From a virus: a stretch of 36,536 nt of DNA. Position 1 is the stretch's first letter; every line of letters starts with the position of its first letter. A program made the translations under genes and the position numbers. Shown piece by piece: positions 8,815 to 15,401 of the stretch. Location of the stretch: positions 1 through 36,536 of IMG/VR virus record IMGVR_UViG_3300036770_003359; one strand, 5' to 3'. A model generated the notes under the pieces. It worked only from the letters and a program-made list of their open reading frames with translations. It did not search any database and had not been told where the DNA came from.

Positions 8815-9381
8815 ATGAAGGAAATTAATGAGTTTCGCAAGCGCTGGCGAATTTATGAAGCGCACGGATTAACGTCGCCTATATGGCGCGAAATTGAAGG
8901 TAAGGGAGAAATATACACTCCTTTAACTTTGGTAATTTTTCACAATGGAAATATCAAGGAAGATAACATCCGGTACTACATTGGCAAACTTTATCAGGGT
9001 GGATTTTTGGAGCGCTCACCGGATAATAAAGCGTTTTACCGAGCTAACAAAAAGGCGGTGGAGGGAATGCAGCATATCAGCAAGCAATTAGGAAGCAAGC
9101 TCCAAGCGCAGACATTTTTGAATGCACTTTGCAACGGAACAGGCCGCAAAATATTTGACTGCCTATTTGCAAGTCCTACCAAGTCGGCGACGTTGGCGAA
9201 TATTTACGACTATTGCAAGGCAGACACCGACAACAAACAAAGTACAATTCGTCAATTTGTCGGGAAGTTTGTTCAGGTCAACATCGCACACAAAAACAAA
9301 AAGGTAATTACCTTGAACGCGGACGCGCTCAATATCATTCAACAAATAAAAGAGTTTATTAATGGAACTAACAAAAAGTAA
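8815..9381 (+). CDS. Early protein, possible winged-helix regulator
   Basis: This 188-residue protein is the first gene after the early promoter. The N-terminal half (about 1-85) and C-terminal half (about 100-175) each look like a compact helical domain with a strand at the end. The segment GRKIFDCLFASPTKSATLAN followed by STIRQFVGKFVQVNIAHKNK resembles helix-turn-helix plus wing. I chose the ATG at 8815 because an upstream in-frame ATG at 8779 lies before the expected transcription start. The gene overlaps the Bet gene by 20 bases. DNA binding is inferred; it could instead belong to the recombination block it leads. Confidence 0.65.
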   Translation: MKEINEFRKRWRIYEAHGLTSPIWREIEGKGEIYTPLTLVIFHNGNIKEDNIRYYIGKLYQGGFLERSPDNKAFYRANKKAVEGMQHISKQLGSKLQAQTFLNALCNGTGRKIFDCLFASPTKSATLANIYDYCKADTDNKQSTIRQFVGKFVQVNIAHKNKKVITLNADALNIIQQIKEFINGTNKK

Positions 9382-10075
9382 CCTCCAAGCTCTTGAAAGC
9401 GCGGGAGTAATTCCACCAGGAACGCCACCGGCCCAAGTCGCCATTTTTGCCGAAGCGAGTAGACAACACGGACTAAGTCCTTTTAAGAAGGAAATTTACC
9501 TTACTCGCTATCGTACGCGGGATGGGGATAAGTATGCTATTATCGTGGGTATTGATGGATTCCGGATTAAGGCCGCGCAAACGGGACAGCTCGCAGGATG
9601 TGACGATATAAAATACAATTTAAAAAACGATGGAAGCTTTTTGACCGCCGCCGACATAAAGGAAAGCGGAAAGTTACCACTAACAGCGACCGCGACCGTT
9701 TATCGAGTTATTGCCGGCGTTCGTTGCCCTTTTACCCACACCGCTGTATTTGCCGAGTTTTACCCAAACGTTGTCACCGGTAAAGACTTCTCAAAAGCCG
9801 CTCAAATGCCGCTCCAAATGATTGCCAAGTGTGCGGAGGCGTTCGCGCTTAAAAAAGGATTTAGCGATGAATTAAGCGGACTGAACATCGAAGAGGAAAG
9901 GCAGGCGTTTGAAGGGCCACAGGTGCAAACAATTAGCCTGGATCAAATTGACGTCGAAGCAAAGGTAAAGTCGATTACAAGCGTGGCCGAACTTGGCGCA
10001 CTTTGGAAGGAATTGAATGCTCCGGATTTATATATAGACTTATTCACACAAAGAAAAAAGGAACTAACAAAATGA
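9362..10075 (+). CDS. bet: Single-strand annealing recombinase, Bet/RecT type
   Basis: This 237-residue protein matches lambda Red-beta-like annealing proteins. It has PPGTPPAQVAIFAEASRQHG then LSPFKKEIYLTRYRTRDGDK near the N-terminus, IVGIDGFRIKAAQTGQLAG in the middle, and AAQMPLQMIAKCAEAFALKK in the helical core. Such proteins anneal complementary single strands and work with a 5'-3' exonuclease. The exonuclease gene follows with an ATGA overlap, giving a classic two-gene recombination module for replication, repair and mosaic exchange. The C-terminal 40 residues are a variable tail, where family members usually bind the host single-strand binding protein. Confidence 0.92.
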   Translation: MELTKSNLQALESAGVIPPGTPPAQVAIFAEASRQHGLSPFKKEIYLTRYRTRDGDKYAIIVGIDGFRIKAAQTGQLAGCDDIKYNLKNDGSFLTAADIKESGKLPLTATATVYRVIAGVRCPFTHTAVFAEFYPNVVTGKDFSKAAQMPLQMIAKCAEAFALKKGFSDELSGLNIEEERQAFEGPQVQTISLDQIDVEAKVKSITSVAELGALWKELNAPDLYIDLFTQRKKELTK

Positions 10076-10908
10076 CTAAACAAGAATTAATTGATAAGCT
10101 AAGCGAAGGCGATTACAAACTCTCCTTTTCCGCTTTATCAGCCTTCGCAGTAAGCCCGCGTAATTTCATCGCCTACAAGCTCCAAGAGCGCGCACCAACA
10201 AAGGCAATGATATTAGGCGAAGCGCTGCACGTAGCTGTTTTGCAGCCTCATTTATTCAAAGTACTTTACATTGCCGGGCCAAGCGTAAACGCGGCAACAA
10301 AGGAAGGAAAAAGGGCCTGGTTAGATTTGGCCCAACAGTATATTGACGTTACAGACGAAAAAATGACCGTTGGCGAAATTCAACAAGCAGTCAAAGAGCG
10401 GGCCGGCGTTACGATTTTGGATAATTCAGGCATTGAAGAGTTAAAGCGCAAACAAGAAGCAGTCCTTAACAATTTCGTTTGCAAATCTTTTTTGGATCGT
10501 TTGCAAGTGGCTGAGGTAGATATACCGGAGGTTATTATTAACGATATTACGTTTCGAGGGCGTGTAGATGGGTTAGGCGACGACTTTATAATTGATTTGA
10601 AGAATGTACCGAACGCACAAATAAAACGCGCAGAGAACGAAATTAGAGGGCGTCGCTTGCATTGGCAGGCGTTTATTTATTCTTATGCGTACGATATGAC
10701 AAAGGCGCCCTATATTTTAGCCGTAGACGACGACGGGGAAACGAGCGTACATAAGTTCTCCAACTACCAATTAGACGAAGCAGAGCGGCAAATAATGAAG
10801 CTAACGGACGCTTTTAAACGCCGTTGTCTTGAAGGTTCGTTTGATCCACGCGTTTGGGACAGCTCACAGGATTTTTGGACTCCGGATGGAATTAACCTAA
10901 TTTTATAA
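10072..10908 (+). CDS. PD-(D/E)XK exonuclease, RecE/YqaJ-like
   Basis: This 278-residue protein is the likely exonuclease partner of Bet. The N-terminal part has LSFSALSAFAVSPRNFIAYK and a conserved MILGEALHVAVLQP motif, as in phage exonucleases of the RecE-like/DUF3799 group. The nuclease core shows FRGRVDGLGDDFIIDLKNV, giving the D and DxK residues of the PD-(D/E)XK fold, followed by HWQAFIYSYAY with the conserved Q and Y. I start it at ATG 10072, which overlaps the Bet stop, rather than at an in-frame start further upstream inside Bet. It should resect 5' ends to provide single strands for Bet. Confidence 0.88.
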   Translation: MTKQELIDKLSEGDYKLSFSALSAFAVSPRNFIAYKLQERAPTKAMILGEALHVAVLQPHLFKVLYIAGPSVNAATKEGKRAWLDLAQQYIDVTDEKMTVGEIQQAVKERAGVTILDNSGIEELKRKQEAVLNNFVCKSFLDRLQVAEVDIPEVIINDITFRGRVDGLGDDFIIDLKNVPNAQIKRAENEIRGRRLHWQAFIYSYAYDMTKAPYILAVDDDGETSVHKFSNYQLDEAERQIMKLTDAFKRRCLEGSFDPRVWDSSQDFWTPDGINLIL

Positions 10909-10910
10909 AT

Positions 10911-11357
10911 ATGAAAACTCCACTTGAAAAAATAGAATCCATCATCACGGCGTACAATTCAAAGCGGTGGGAACCACACGAAATAGAACGCTTGGTAAAC
11001 GCTTCCAGGTCTTTGGCGACTGAAATATTTTTTTTCTCGTTCGAGGTAGGCGAACTTCACAAACAAATGACGCGCACCGAGTTCAACCGGAAAGTAATGT
11101 TTGCCCGCTCTTGTCAAATTCTAAACGAAGATAAAAGTAAAGCAGGCGAAAAAGCCGTGCAGACTGTAATTGAGCGCGAAGGACTACTAATGAGTCAAAA
11201 GGTGTTAGAAGAGGAGAAAATGAGTGAAAGCGAATACCAGGCCGCAAAGCTTTTGTTGGATTCCGCACGCGACGTACTCGACGCAATTAGATCACAAATA
11301 TCATATTTTAAAACAGAAAAAGCGCTTGAACAAAGCGCGCAAGGTTCGCAACGATGA
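10911..11357 (+). CDS. Early helical protein of unknown function
   Basis: This 148-residue protein is almost entirely helical and charged, with heptad-like stretches (VNASRSLATEIFFFSFEVG and AAKLLLDSARDVLDAIRSQI), so a dimeric coiled coil is likely. It begins two bases after the exonuclease stop and overlaps the next gene by ATGA. This tight coupling suggests an accessory role in recombination or single-strand DNA handling, but no family is recognised and the function is open. Confidence 0.7.
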   Translation: MKTPLEKIESIITAYNSKRWEPHEIERLVNASRSLATEIFFFSFEVGELHKQMTRTEFNRKVMFARSCQILNEDKSKAGEKAVQTVIEREGLLMSQKVLEEEKMSESEYQAAKLLLDSARDVLDAIRSQISYFKTEKALEQSAQGSQR

Positions 11358-11569
11358 CAACTAAAAACAGATTAACGGAAATTTACTTCACGCTTTTTTT
11401 GATTGGCGTAGAAAATAACATCGACGTTTCGCGATGGTACACCACAATCAATGGCCGCTCGGTTATGTCGGGCGACTCTGAATTACAAGCGACGCGCGTA
11501 ATGTTGTTCCCAGCTATTAACCAGGATGTTATCAATTTAAAACAAGAATATAACAGATTGTATTTATGA
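11354..11569 (+). CDS. Small early protein, unknown
   Basis: This 71-residue protein is coupled to both neighbours by four-base ATGA overlaps. It contains GVENNIDVSRWYTTINGRSV and ends in a short amphipathic helix. No membrane segment or known motif is visible. Tight overlaps make it a real gene even though its function cannot be named. Confidence 0.6.
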   Translation: MTTKNRLTEIYFTLFLIGVENNIDVSRWYTTINGRSVMSGDSELQATRVMLFPAINQDVINLKQEYNRLYL

Positions 11570-12018
11570 AAATCATTATTACAGGGCCGGGCGGAGCCGG
11601 TAAAAGCACGCTTAAAAATATATTCATTGCAAAGGGGGCAAAGTTTGGCCGAATGGTTACGACACGTCCTAAGCGGTTTAGTTCTGAAAATGAATACATA
11701 TTTATCGAATCAGCCGACAAGGATTTAGCCGCTCAAATCAATCAAAAGGATTTAATTACAGAAGAGTACAACGGATGGGTTTATGGCGTTTCGCTTGGAA
11801 CGCTCGAACGCAACGACCTATTTATTTTGCCGCCTGCCATTATCAACAAGTTGCCAAAATCAATTCGCGATCAGTCGATCGTTATTTACGTGAATATGTC
11901 CGAAGCGCTTAGATTTTCACGGCTTTCTAAACGTACTGGTGACAATCCAATGAGGCGAATTGAATCCGACCGGGCCGACTTTGCCAATTTCAAAAACTTT
12001 GACTTAATGATCAACTAA
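11566..12018 (+). CDS. Guanylate-kinase-like P-loop nucleotide kinase
   Basis: This 150-residue protein has the P-loop GPGGAGKST at residues 7-15, then the guanylate kinase signature VTTRPKR and ENEYIFIES. These match the S-x-TTRxxR and GxDYxF motifs that bind GMP in guanylate kinases. A later SKRTGDNPMRRIESD segment resembles the Arg-rich lid region. It is shorter than cellular enzymes (about 200 residues), so it may be a minimal phage enzyme raising nucleotide supply or a kinase for another substrate. It sits in the early operon between unknown small genes, coupled by overlaps. Confidence 0.8.
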   Translation: MKIIITGPGGAGKSTLKNIFIAKGAKFGRMVTTRPKRFSSENEYIFIESADKDLAAQINQKDLITEEYNGWVYGVSLGTLERNDLFILPPAIINKLPKSIRDQSIVIYVNMSEALRFSRLSKRTGDNPMRRIESDRADFANFKNFDLMIN

Positions 12019-12209
12019 TGGAACTAACAGAACAACAAAAACAACTCGTTTTAGCCGAAAAAAAAATACTGGAAACAATTTATTTGGCAGAAAAAGTACT
12101 TTTTAACTTAGGCGAACAAAAAGGACATTTAACAAGCGAACAGGAACAAGCGTACGTCGCTCTCCTAATTCTTAAACTTCATTTCAATTTAGGCGATGAA
12201 AAAAATTAA
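12018..12209 (+). CDS. Small helical early protein, unknown
   Basis: This 63-residue, highly charged helical protein (KQLVLAEKKILETIYLAEKV) starts on the last base of the kinase gene stop and overlaps the next gene by 14 bases. It is predicted soluble and may be a small dimer. Function unknown. Confidence 0.55.
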   Translation: MELTEQQKQLVLAEKKILETIYLAEKVLFNLGEQKGHLTSEQEQAYVALLILKLHFNLGDEKN

Positions 12210-12477
12210 TATACTGATAGCTTTGGCTTTTATAATTTCCTTTGTTTTGCCTTTTATAATTAAATGGTACAAGATAGATTATATGCCTTTTGTATGGGCA
12301 GGAGCAAGTATTTGTTTGCTGGGGGCGGTTTTAACGCTTTACCAAACTGCTGCAGAGATATTTTTGCTTAAAGATGATGGGTATATTGGACTTTTAATTG
12401 TCGCAATGCTTATGTTTTGTGCTGCCGCTTTTGCTTTTTCGCTAACACTTAAAAGCTTTTTTAATTCAATTTACTAA
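12196..12477 (+). CDS. Small membrane protein with three predicted helices
   Basis: This 93-residue protein has hydrophobic segments at about 5-22, 31-49 and 62-85, with a positively charged N-terminus (MKKIN). It is more A/T-rich than the recombination genes upstream, suggesting separate acquisition. An early-expressed inner-membrane protein might act in superinfection exclusion or altered host physiology. That is a guess from location, and no family is recognised. Confidence 0.6.
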   Translation: MKKINILIALAFIISFVLPFIIKWYKIDYMPFVWAGASICLLGAVLTLYQTAAEIFLLKDDGYIGLLIVAMLMFCAAAFAFSLTLKSFFNSIY

Positions 12478-12480
12478 ACG

Positions 12481-12720
12481 ATGAAAAAACTAACTAAATC
12501 AGACATTCCGGATGGTTACAAGTACGCCATTGTTACCGATCGAGGAAACGCGTGGGCGACAATCAAGAAGCCAACATTATATCGGGAATACAAATACGGC
12601 GTTCTTATTGATGTGTATTGGCAATTTATAGATTCTTCATCACGTTTAATCGGCAAAGGATTTGATACGTCAGATTGGCAAAACTCTTTAATTGAAGCAG
12701 ACAATGAGAAAACTAAGTAA
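12481..12720 (+). CDS. Single-copy DIPxGY...FDxxDWxNSLI repeat-domain protein
   Basis: This 79-residue protein consists of one copy of a domain of about 65 residues found five times in this genome. Landmarks are KLTKSDIPDGYKYAIV, then a G-x-A-W/Y-A turn, a KKP motif, and the end GKGFDTSDWQNSLIEA. It overlaps the next gene, whose product begins with a close copy of the same domain. Nucleotide similarity over the first 48 bases of the two genes is high, pointing to tandem duplication. I know of no named family or function. Conserved aromatic and Gly residues suggest a compact beta fold. Confidence 0.68.
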   Translation: MKKLTKSDIPDGYKYAIVTDRGNAWATIKKPTLYREYKYGVLIDVYWQFIDSSSRLIGKGFDTSDWQNSLIEADNEKTK

Positions 12721-13114
12721 ATCGGACATTCCGGAGGGTTATTCCTATGCCGCCGTTGACGCATACGGAACGGCTTACGCATTTAAGCATAAACCATTTA
12801 TAGAAGAAGGTAATTGGTGTAATTTGAATGTAAAAGATGAAATTCTTTTGGGTAGCGATTTTGACACTACTGATTGGTCAATTTCACTTATTACAAATAT
12901 TGAAACAGAATATTTAACAAGTGAGCATATCCCACCTGGCTATAAATACGCCGCGGTAAATCTTGATGGAAAAGCGTACGCCTTTAAAAGTAAGCCATTG
13001 CCCTGTTTTGATTTCTCCTGGCAAACGGTCAAAGATGATGAAGAATTTGAGCGAATTAAAGGCAATTTTGATGCAACAGACTGGCAAAATTCCCTTGTAA
13101 GTGTCGAAGATTAA
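12704..13114 (+). CDS. Two-copy DIPxGY...FDxxDWxNSLI repeat-domain protein
   Basis: This 136-residue protein carries two tandem copies of the domain. The first begins KLSKSDIPEGYSYAAVDAYG and ends SDFDTTDWSISLI. The second begins LTSEHIPPGYKYAAVNLDG and ends GNFDATDWQNSLV. I start it at ATG 12704, which aligns with the first residue of the neighbouring gene's domain and overlaps that gene by 17 bases. Nothing precedes or follows the two units, so the domain itself is the functional part. The promoter of the downstream structured RNA begins inside the 3' end of this gene. Confidence 0.68.
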   Translation: MRKLSKSDIPEGYSYAAVDAYGTAYAFKHKPFIEEGNWCNLNVKDEILLGSDFDTTDWSISLITNIETEYLTSEHIPPGYKYAAVNLDGKAYAFKSKPLPCFDFSWQTVKDDEEFERIKGNFDATDWQNSLVSVED

Positions 13115-13125
13115 TCGTATTTTTG
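13095..13125 (+). promoter_or_regulatory. Promoter of the structured RNA (TTG-N20-TATTTTTG)
   Basis: TTG at 13095-13097 and TATTTTTG at 13118-13125 match the Bacteroidota -33 and -7 elements with a 20-bp spacer. The -7 box fits TAnnTTTG completely. Transcription should begin near 13131, at the first base of the structured segment. The -33 element overlaps the end of the upstream repeat-domain gene. Confidence 0.7.
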
Positions 13126-13130
13126 CAACG

Positions 13131-13266
13131 TCGTAGGACGCGGGCGGGAACCCGTTAAAACGAGAAAAACAATATGCCTTCGGGCGCTGTGGAGCGGTAT
13201 CTCGTACGCTCTTTATTGTATCCTTTTCCCGGAGGATGCAAGCAGCGGCCGAAGGCATTTTTTTTT
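13131..13266 (+). ncRNA. Structured small RNA (5' hairpin plus three-way junction) with intrinsic terminator
   Basis: About 136 nt between a promoter and nine T. The 5' domain pairs TCGT (13131-13134) with ACGA (13160-13163) and CGGG (13141-13144) with CCCG (13151-13154). The 3' domain is a three-way junction. P1 pairs 13174-13183 with 13249-13258 (10 perfect pairs), then a G-G mismatch, then CGCTG (13185-13189) with CAGCG (13243-13247). P2 pairs GAGCG (13192) with CGCTC (13207), extended by TA/TA around a bulged G. P3 pairs 13218-13226 with 13231-13239 over nine pairs with a TCCC loop. P1 followed by T9 (13258-13266) is an intrinsic terminator. A 36-codon reading frame (13174-13284) also spans it. 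It may be a free small RNA or an attenuating leader for the replication genes nine bases downstream. I recognise no known RNA family. Confidence 0.72.
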
Positions 13267-13274
13267 GAATTTTT

Positions 13275-13589
13275 ATGTATATAGCATTTTACAAAGCAGC
13301 TCTTAATATAGGGCTTACTGATGCAGAACTACTGCTTTACATTCGTCTTTCTGATTTAACAAATTTTGGACAAAATTCTGTTGATTTAACTAATAAAAAA
13401 CTTTTAGAGCTTACTGGATGGAGCTTAGGTAAGCTGCAGCAAACTAAAAGACTCTTAAAGGAAAAAGGGATTTTAAAAACTCAACAGTTACAAGATGATT
13501 ACACAGGTCAAGTTTTTACTTATTATATCATTTGTAACTACTCACACCTTTTCCATCTTATGGAAAATAAAAATAACGAACAACTCTAA
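13275..13589 (+). CDS. Winged-helix replication-associated protein
   Basis: This 104-residue protein contains a helix-turn-helix-like core: LTDAELLLYIRLSDLTNFGQ, then LTNKKLLELTGWSLGKLQQT, then KRLLKEKGILKTQQL, which reads as recognition helix and wing. Such single winged-helix proteins often sit beside phage replication initiators. Its ATG follows the RNA terminator by eight bases, and its stop overlaps the initiator start by one base. It probably assists origin recognition or regulates the replication operon. The DNA-binding fold is inferred from sequence pattern. Confidence 0.65.
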   Translation: MYIAFYKAALNIGLTDAELLLYIRLSDLTNFGQNSVDLTNKKLLELTGWSLGKLQQTKRLLKEKGILKTQQLQDDYTGQVFTYYIICNYSHLFHLMENKNNEQL

Positions 13590-14611
13590 TGGCAGAAAGT
13601 CACAGCTTTAATGTAGCACTTGCCTGTGAAATAGGCATAAACGCCGCTCTTATGTTGCAACATTTTCATTTTTTGCAACGTGAAAAAGCCGCTAACAATA
13701 AGCAAGATATAAACGGTACTTATGTTCGCCGTTCCACTCTTGCACTAACAACTACTTACCCATATTGGAGCGAAAAAGTAATAAAAAAGATAGTATCGGA
13801 TTTAGAAGAAAAAGGACTTTTGTTCTCCGAAGTGCTGAACCAAAATAGCTATGATCGAACAAAAAGCTATACTTTGTCAGCCGGCGCACTTGCTTTTTTT
13901 GAAGGCAAAATAAATTCTGTTTTGGGCCATTGCATTGTACCAAATGGTACAATGGATAGTACCAAACAGTCCGATGACATTGTACCAAACGGGCCGATCT
14001 TAAATAATTATACAGATAATTATACAAATAATTATACAGATATTAGTAATAGCGCAAAAGCGCCTTTTTTGGGAAAAGAAGTTTTTTTAAATGTCGATGG
14101 AGAAGCGAACGGTTTAGATTTTAGAACTTACAATCAATATCTTAAATATAGAGATCGGGATAAAACAACAGTCGAAGAAAAACCAGCGATAAAAATTACT
14201 TTCAATTCAACAGAAGAAAAAACGCCTGCAAATAAAATTCCGGACGCATTAAAAAAACCTTTAACATATACGAAAGAGGATTTTTTAAATGAGCTTGAAC
14301 AAAAGGGCGTTGCGACTTGGTACGATAGTTTCAAAAACGTTTGGGGGGAATATATCCGCCATCGCAAAGAGTTAAGGAAGCCGTACAAAAGCGCAAAAAG
14401 CGCCGCAATAGGTTTTAAGGAATTGTTAGAGTTGTCAAATTACAACGTTGAAGCCGGCACGCGCCTGGTAGAACGATCTATTGCAAACGGTTGGCAGGGC
14501 CTGCACCCAGAAAAGCAAAAAGCCAAAAGCGAAGGGAAAAGCAAGATACAAGAGCAACACGAGGACTTAGTAAATTACGTAATGAATAAACGGAATCTAT
14601 TAAATGGATAA
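13589..14611 (+). CDS. Replication initiator protein with internal origin
   Basis: This 340-residue protein has an N-terminal winged-helix region (about 1-112, including YWSEKVIKKIVSDLEEKGLL). A low-complexity linker follows (about 113-165), and a C-terminal helical domain includes SAKSAAIGFKELLELSNYNV then GTRLVERSIANGWQGLHP. That C-terminal pattern is common in phage replication proteins of the DnaD/RepO-like kind. The linker is encoded by iterons and an A/T-rich triplicate, so the gene carries its own probable origin, as lambda O does. The linker residues NNYTDNYTNNYTDIS are a by-product of the A/T repeats. It should bind the iterons and recruit the replisome with the following gene product. 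Confidence 0.82.
   Translation: MAESHSFNVALACEIGINAALMLQHFHFLQREKAANNKQDINGTYVRRSTLALTTTYPYWSEKVIKKIVSDLEEKGLLFSEVLNQNSYDRTKSYTLSAGALAFFEGKINSVLGHCIVPNGTMDSTKQSDDIVPNGPILNNYTDNYTNNYTDISNSAKAPFLGKEVFLNVDGEANGLDFRTYNQYLKYRDRDKTTVEEKPAIKITFNSTEEKTPANKIPDALKKPLTYTKEDFLNELEQKGVATWYDSFKNVWGEYIRHRKELRKPYKSAKSAAIGFKELLELSNYNVEAGTRLVERSIANGWQGLHPEKQKAKSEGKSKIQEQHEDLVNYVMNKRNLLNG
13934..13992 (+). other. Candidate replication origin: iterons in the initiator gene
   Basis: Three direct 14-nt copies occur: ATTGTACCAAATGG (13934), ATAGTACCAAACAG (13956) and ATTGTACCAAACGG (13979), spaced 22 and 23 bp, about two helical turns. An inverted copy overlaps the first, forming the palindrome CATTGTACC-AAAT-GGTACAATG at 13933-13954. 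They lie in the part encoding the initiator's variable linker and directly precede an A/T-rich tandem repeat. This is the same layout as the lambda origin inside gene O. Confidence 0.75.
14004..14039 (+). repeat. A/T-rich 12-bp tandem triplicate, candidate unwinding element
   Basis: ATAATTATACAG, ATAATTATACAA and ATAATTATACAG run head to tail (14004-14015, 14016-14027, 14028-14039), 12 bases after the last iteron. There are only one or two G/C per unit, so the segment should melt easily. Being a multiple of three, it keeps the initiator reading frame. Confidence 0.8.
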
Positions 14612-15341
14612 CAAGCTACAAATTCAATATAACCTCCACCAGGCAACGCTTGAACGCTGGGAGAAAATTAAAACGGTTAGCCCGTGCAAGTTCTCACAGG
14701 CCACCGCGCTCCGTTGCGTTGATATGGTCGCTATTTGGCCGCAACTAAAGCCGGCCACGTTTGACGATGCGATAAAGGCCGACACGCCAACACTTGGCGC
14801 GCTTGGTTTTTACCTGGGAGGCGAACAGGCAGTACAATTAATTGCCGAAATGATAACCGCCGCCGCAATTCTTTTAAACGTAGGTAAAAATCTACAAAAA
14901 CACCAACTTGAACCAATTGCCGAAGTGCTTTACACCGAGTTCAAACTTTTGACCGTTGCCGACTTTCGATGCGCGCTCCGGATGGGGGCGACTGGCAAGT
15001 TTGGCCAAGTGTTTGATCGGTTGGACGTCGAAGTACTATCGAGTTGGTGCGCTCAATATTGGAGCCAAAAGGCAGACTATTGCGAAGGATTGAACGCTCG
15101 AAAGCATAAAGAGAATAAACAACCGCCTTCCAACGCGGTCGCAATGCCGGACTTTTTTAAAGAGTGGATGCAAGAGCGCGAAGGATGGAAGCAGCGCGAA
15201 AAAGCAAAGTTTGAGCCTGATAATGCGTTGTTAAAGCAATGGGAAAAGGAATGGGAAGCGATTGACGATGAGTTAAGGCCGGAATTTGCGCTATATGTCA
15301 AACTTAAAACTCAGATGCTTTTTAAAGATCAATTTAAGTAG
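14604..15341 (+). CDS. Putative replication partner (helicase-loader-like position)
   Basis: This 245-residue helical protein overlaps the initiator gene by eight bases and takes the position of lambda P. It includes SPCKFSQATALRCVDMVAIW, LLTVADFRCALRMGATGKFG and a charged C-terminal region with EWMQEREGWKQREKAKF. The middle segment (TGKFGQVFDRLDVEVLSSW) resembles proteins found beside replication genes in Bacteroidota mobile elements. I see no Walker A motif, so it is not an ATPase loader of the DnaC type. The role in loading the host helicase is inferred from gene order; no DnaB-like helicase is encoded. Confidence 0.6.
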   Translation: MDNKLQIQYNLHQATLERWEKIKTVSPCKFSQATALRCVDMVAIWPQLKPATFDDAIKADTPTLGALGFYLGGEQAVQLIAEMITAAAILLNVGKNLQKHQLEPIAEVLYTEFKLLTVADFRCALRMGATGKFGQVFDRLDVEVLSSWCAQYWSQKADYCEGLNARKHKENKQPPSNAVAMPDFFKEWMQEREGWKQREKAKFEPDNALLKQWEKEWEAIDDELRPEFALYVKLKTQMLFKDQFK

Positions 15342-15345
15342 ATAC

Positions 15346-15376
15346 TTTTTATTTCCACTTATTGTATATGCATTTG
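15346..15376 (+). promoter_or_regulatory. Probable promoter upstream of the helicase-methylase gene
   Basis: TGTATATGCATTTGCA (15363-15378) matches 14 of 16 positions of the TGTATTTACATTTGCA block found at the 8.76 and 18.9 kb promoters. The -7 box reads TGCATTTG, one base from consensus, and the upstream element is a T-run (15346-15350) rather than a clear TTTG. It is likely a weaker member of the same promoter set. The start codon lies 25 bases downstream of the -7 box. Confidence 0.5.
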
Positions 15377-15401
15377 CAATTCAATTTAAAACTTAACTAT
15401 T

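Noticed and set aside
9122-9307. Alternative + strand frame within the first early gene
   Set aside because: It lies fully inside the better-supported 8815 gene and has Arg/Thr-rich sequence without features.
13934-14039. CRISPR array or transposon end for the repeats in the initiator gene
   Set aside because: Units are too short and irregular for CRISPR, and they lie in frame inside a replication gene with an A/T block alongside, which fits iterons.
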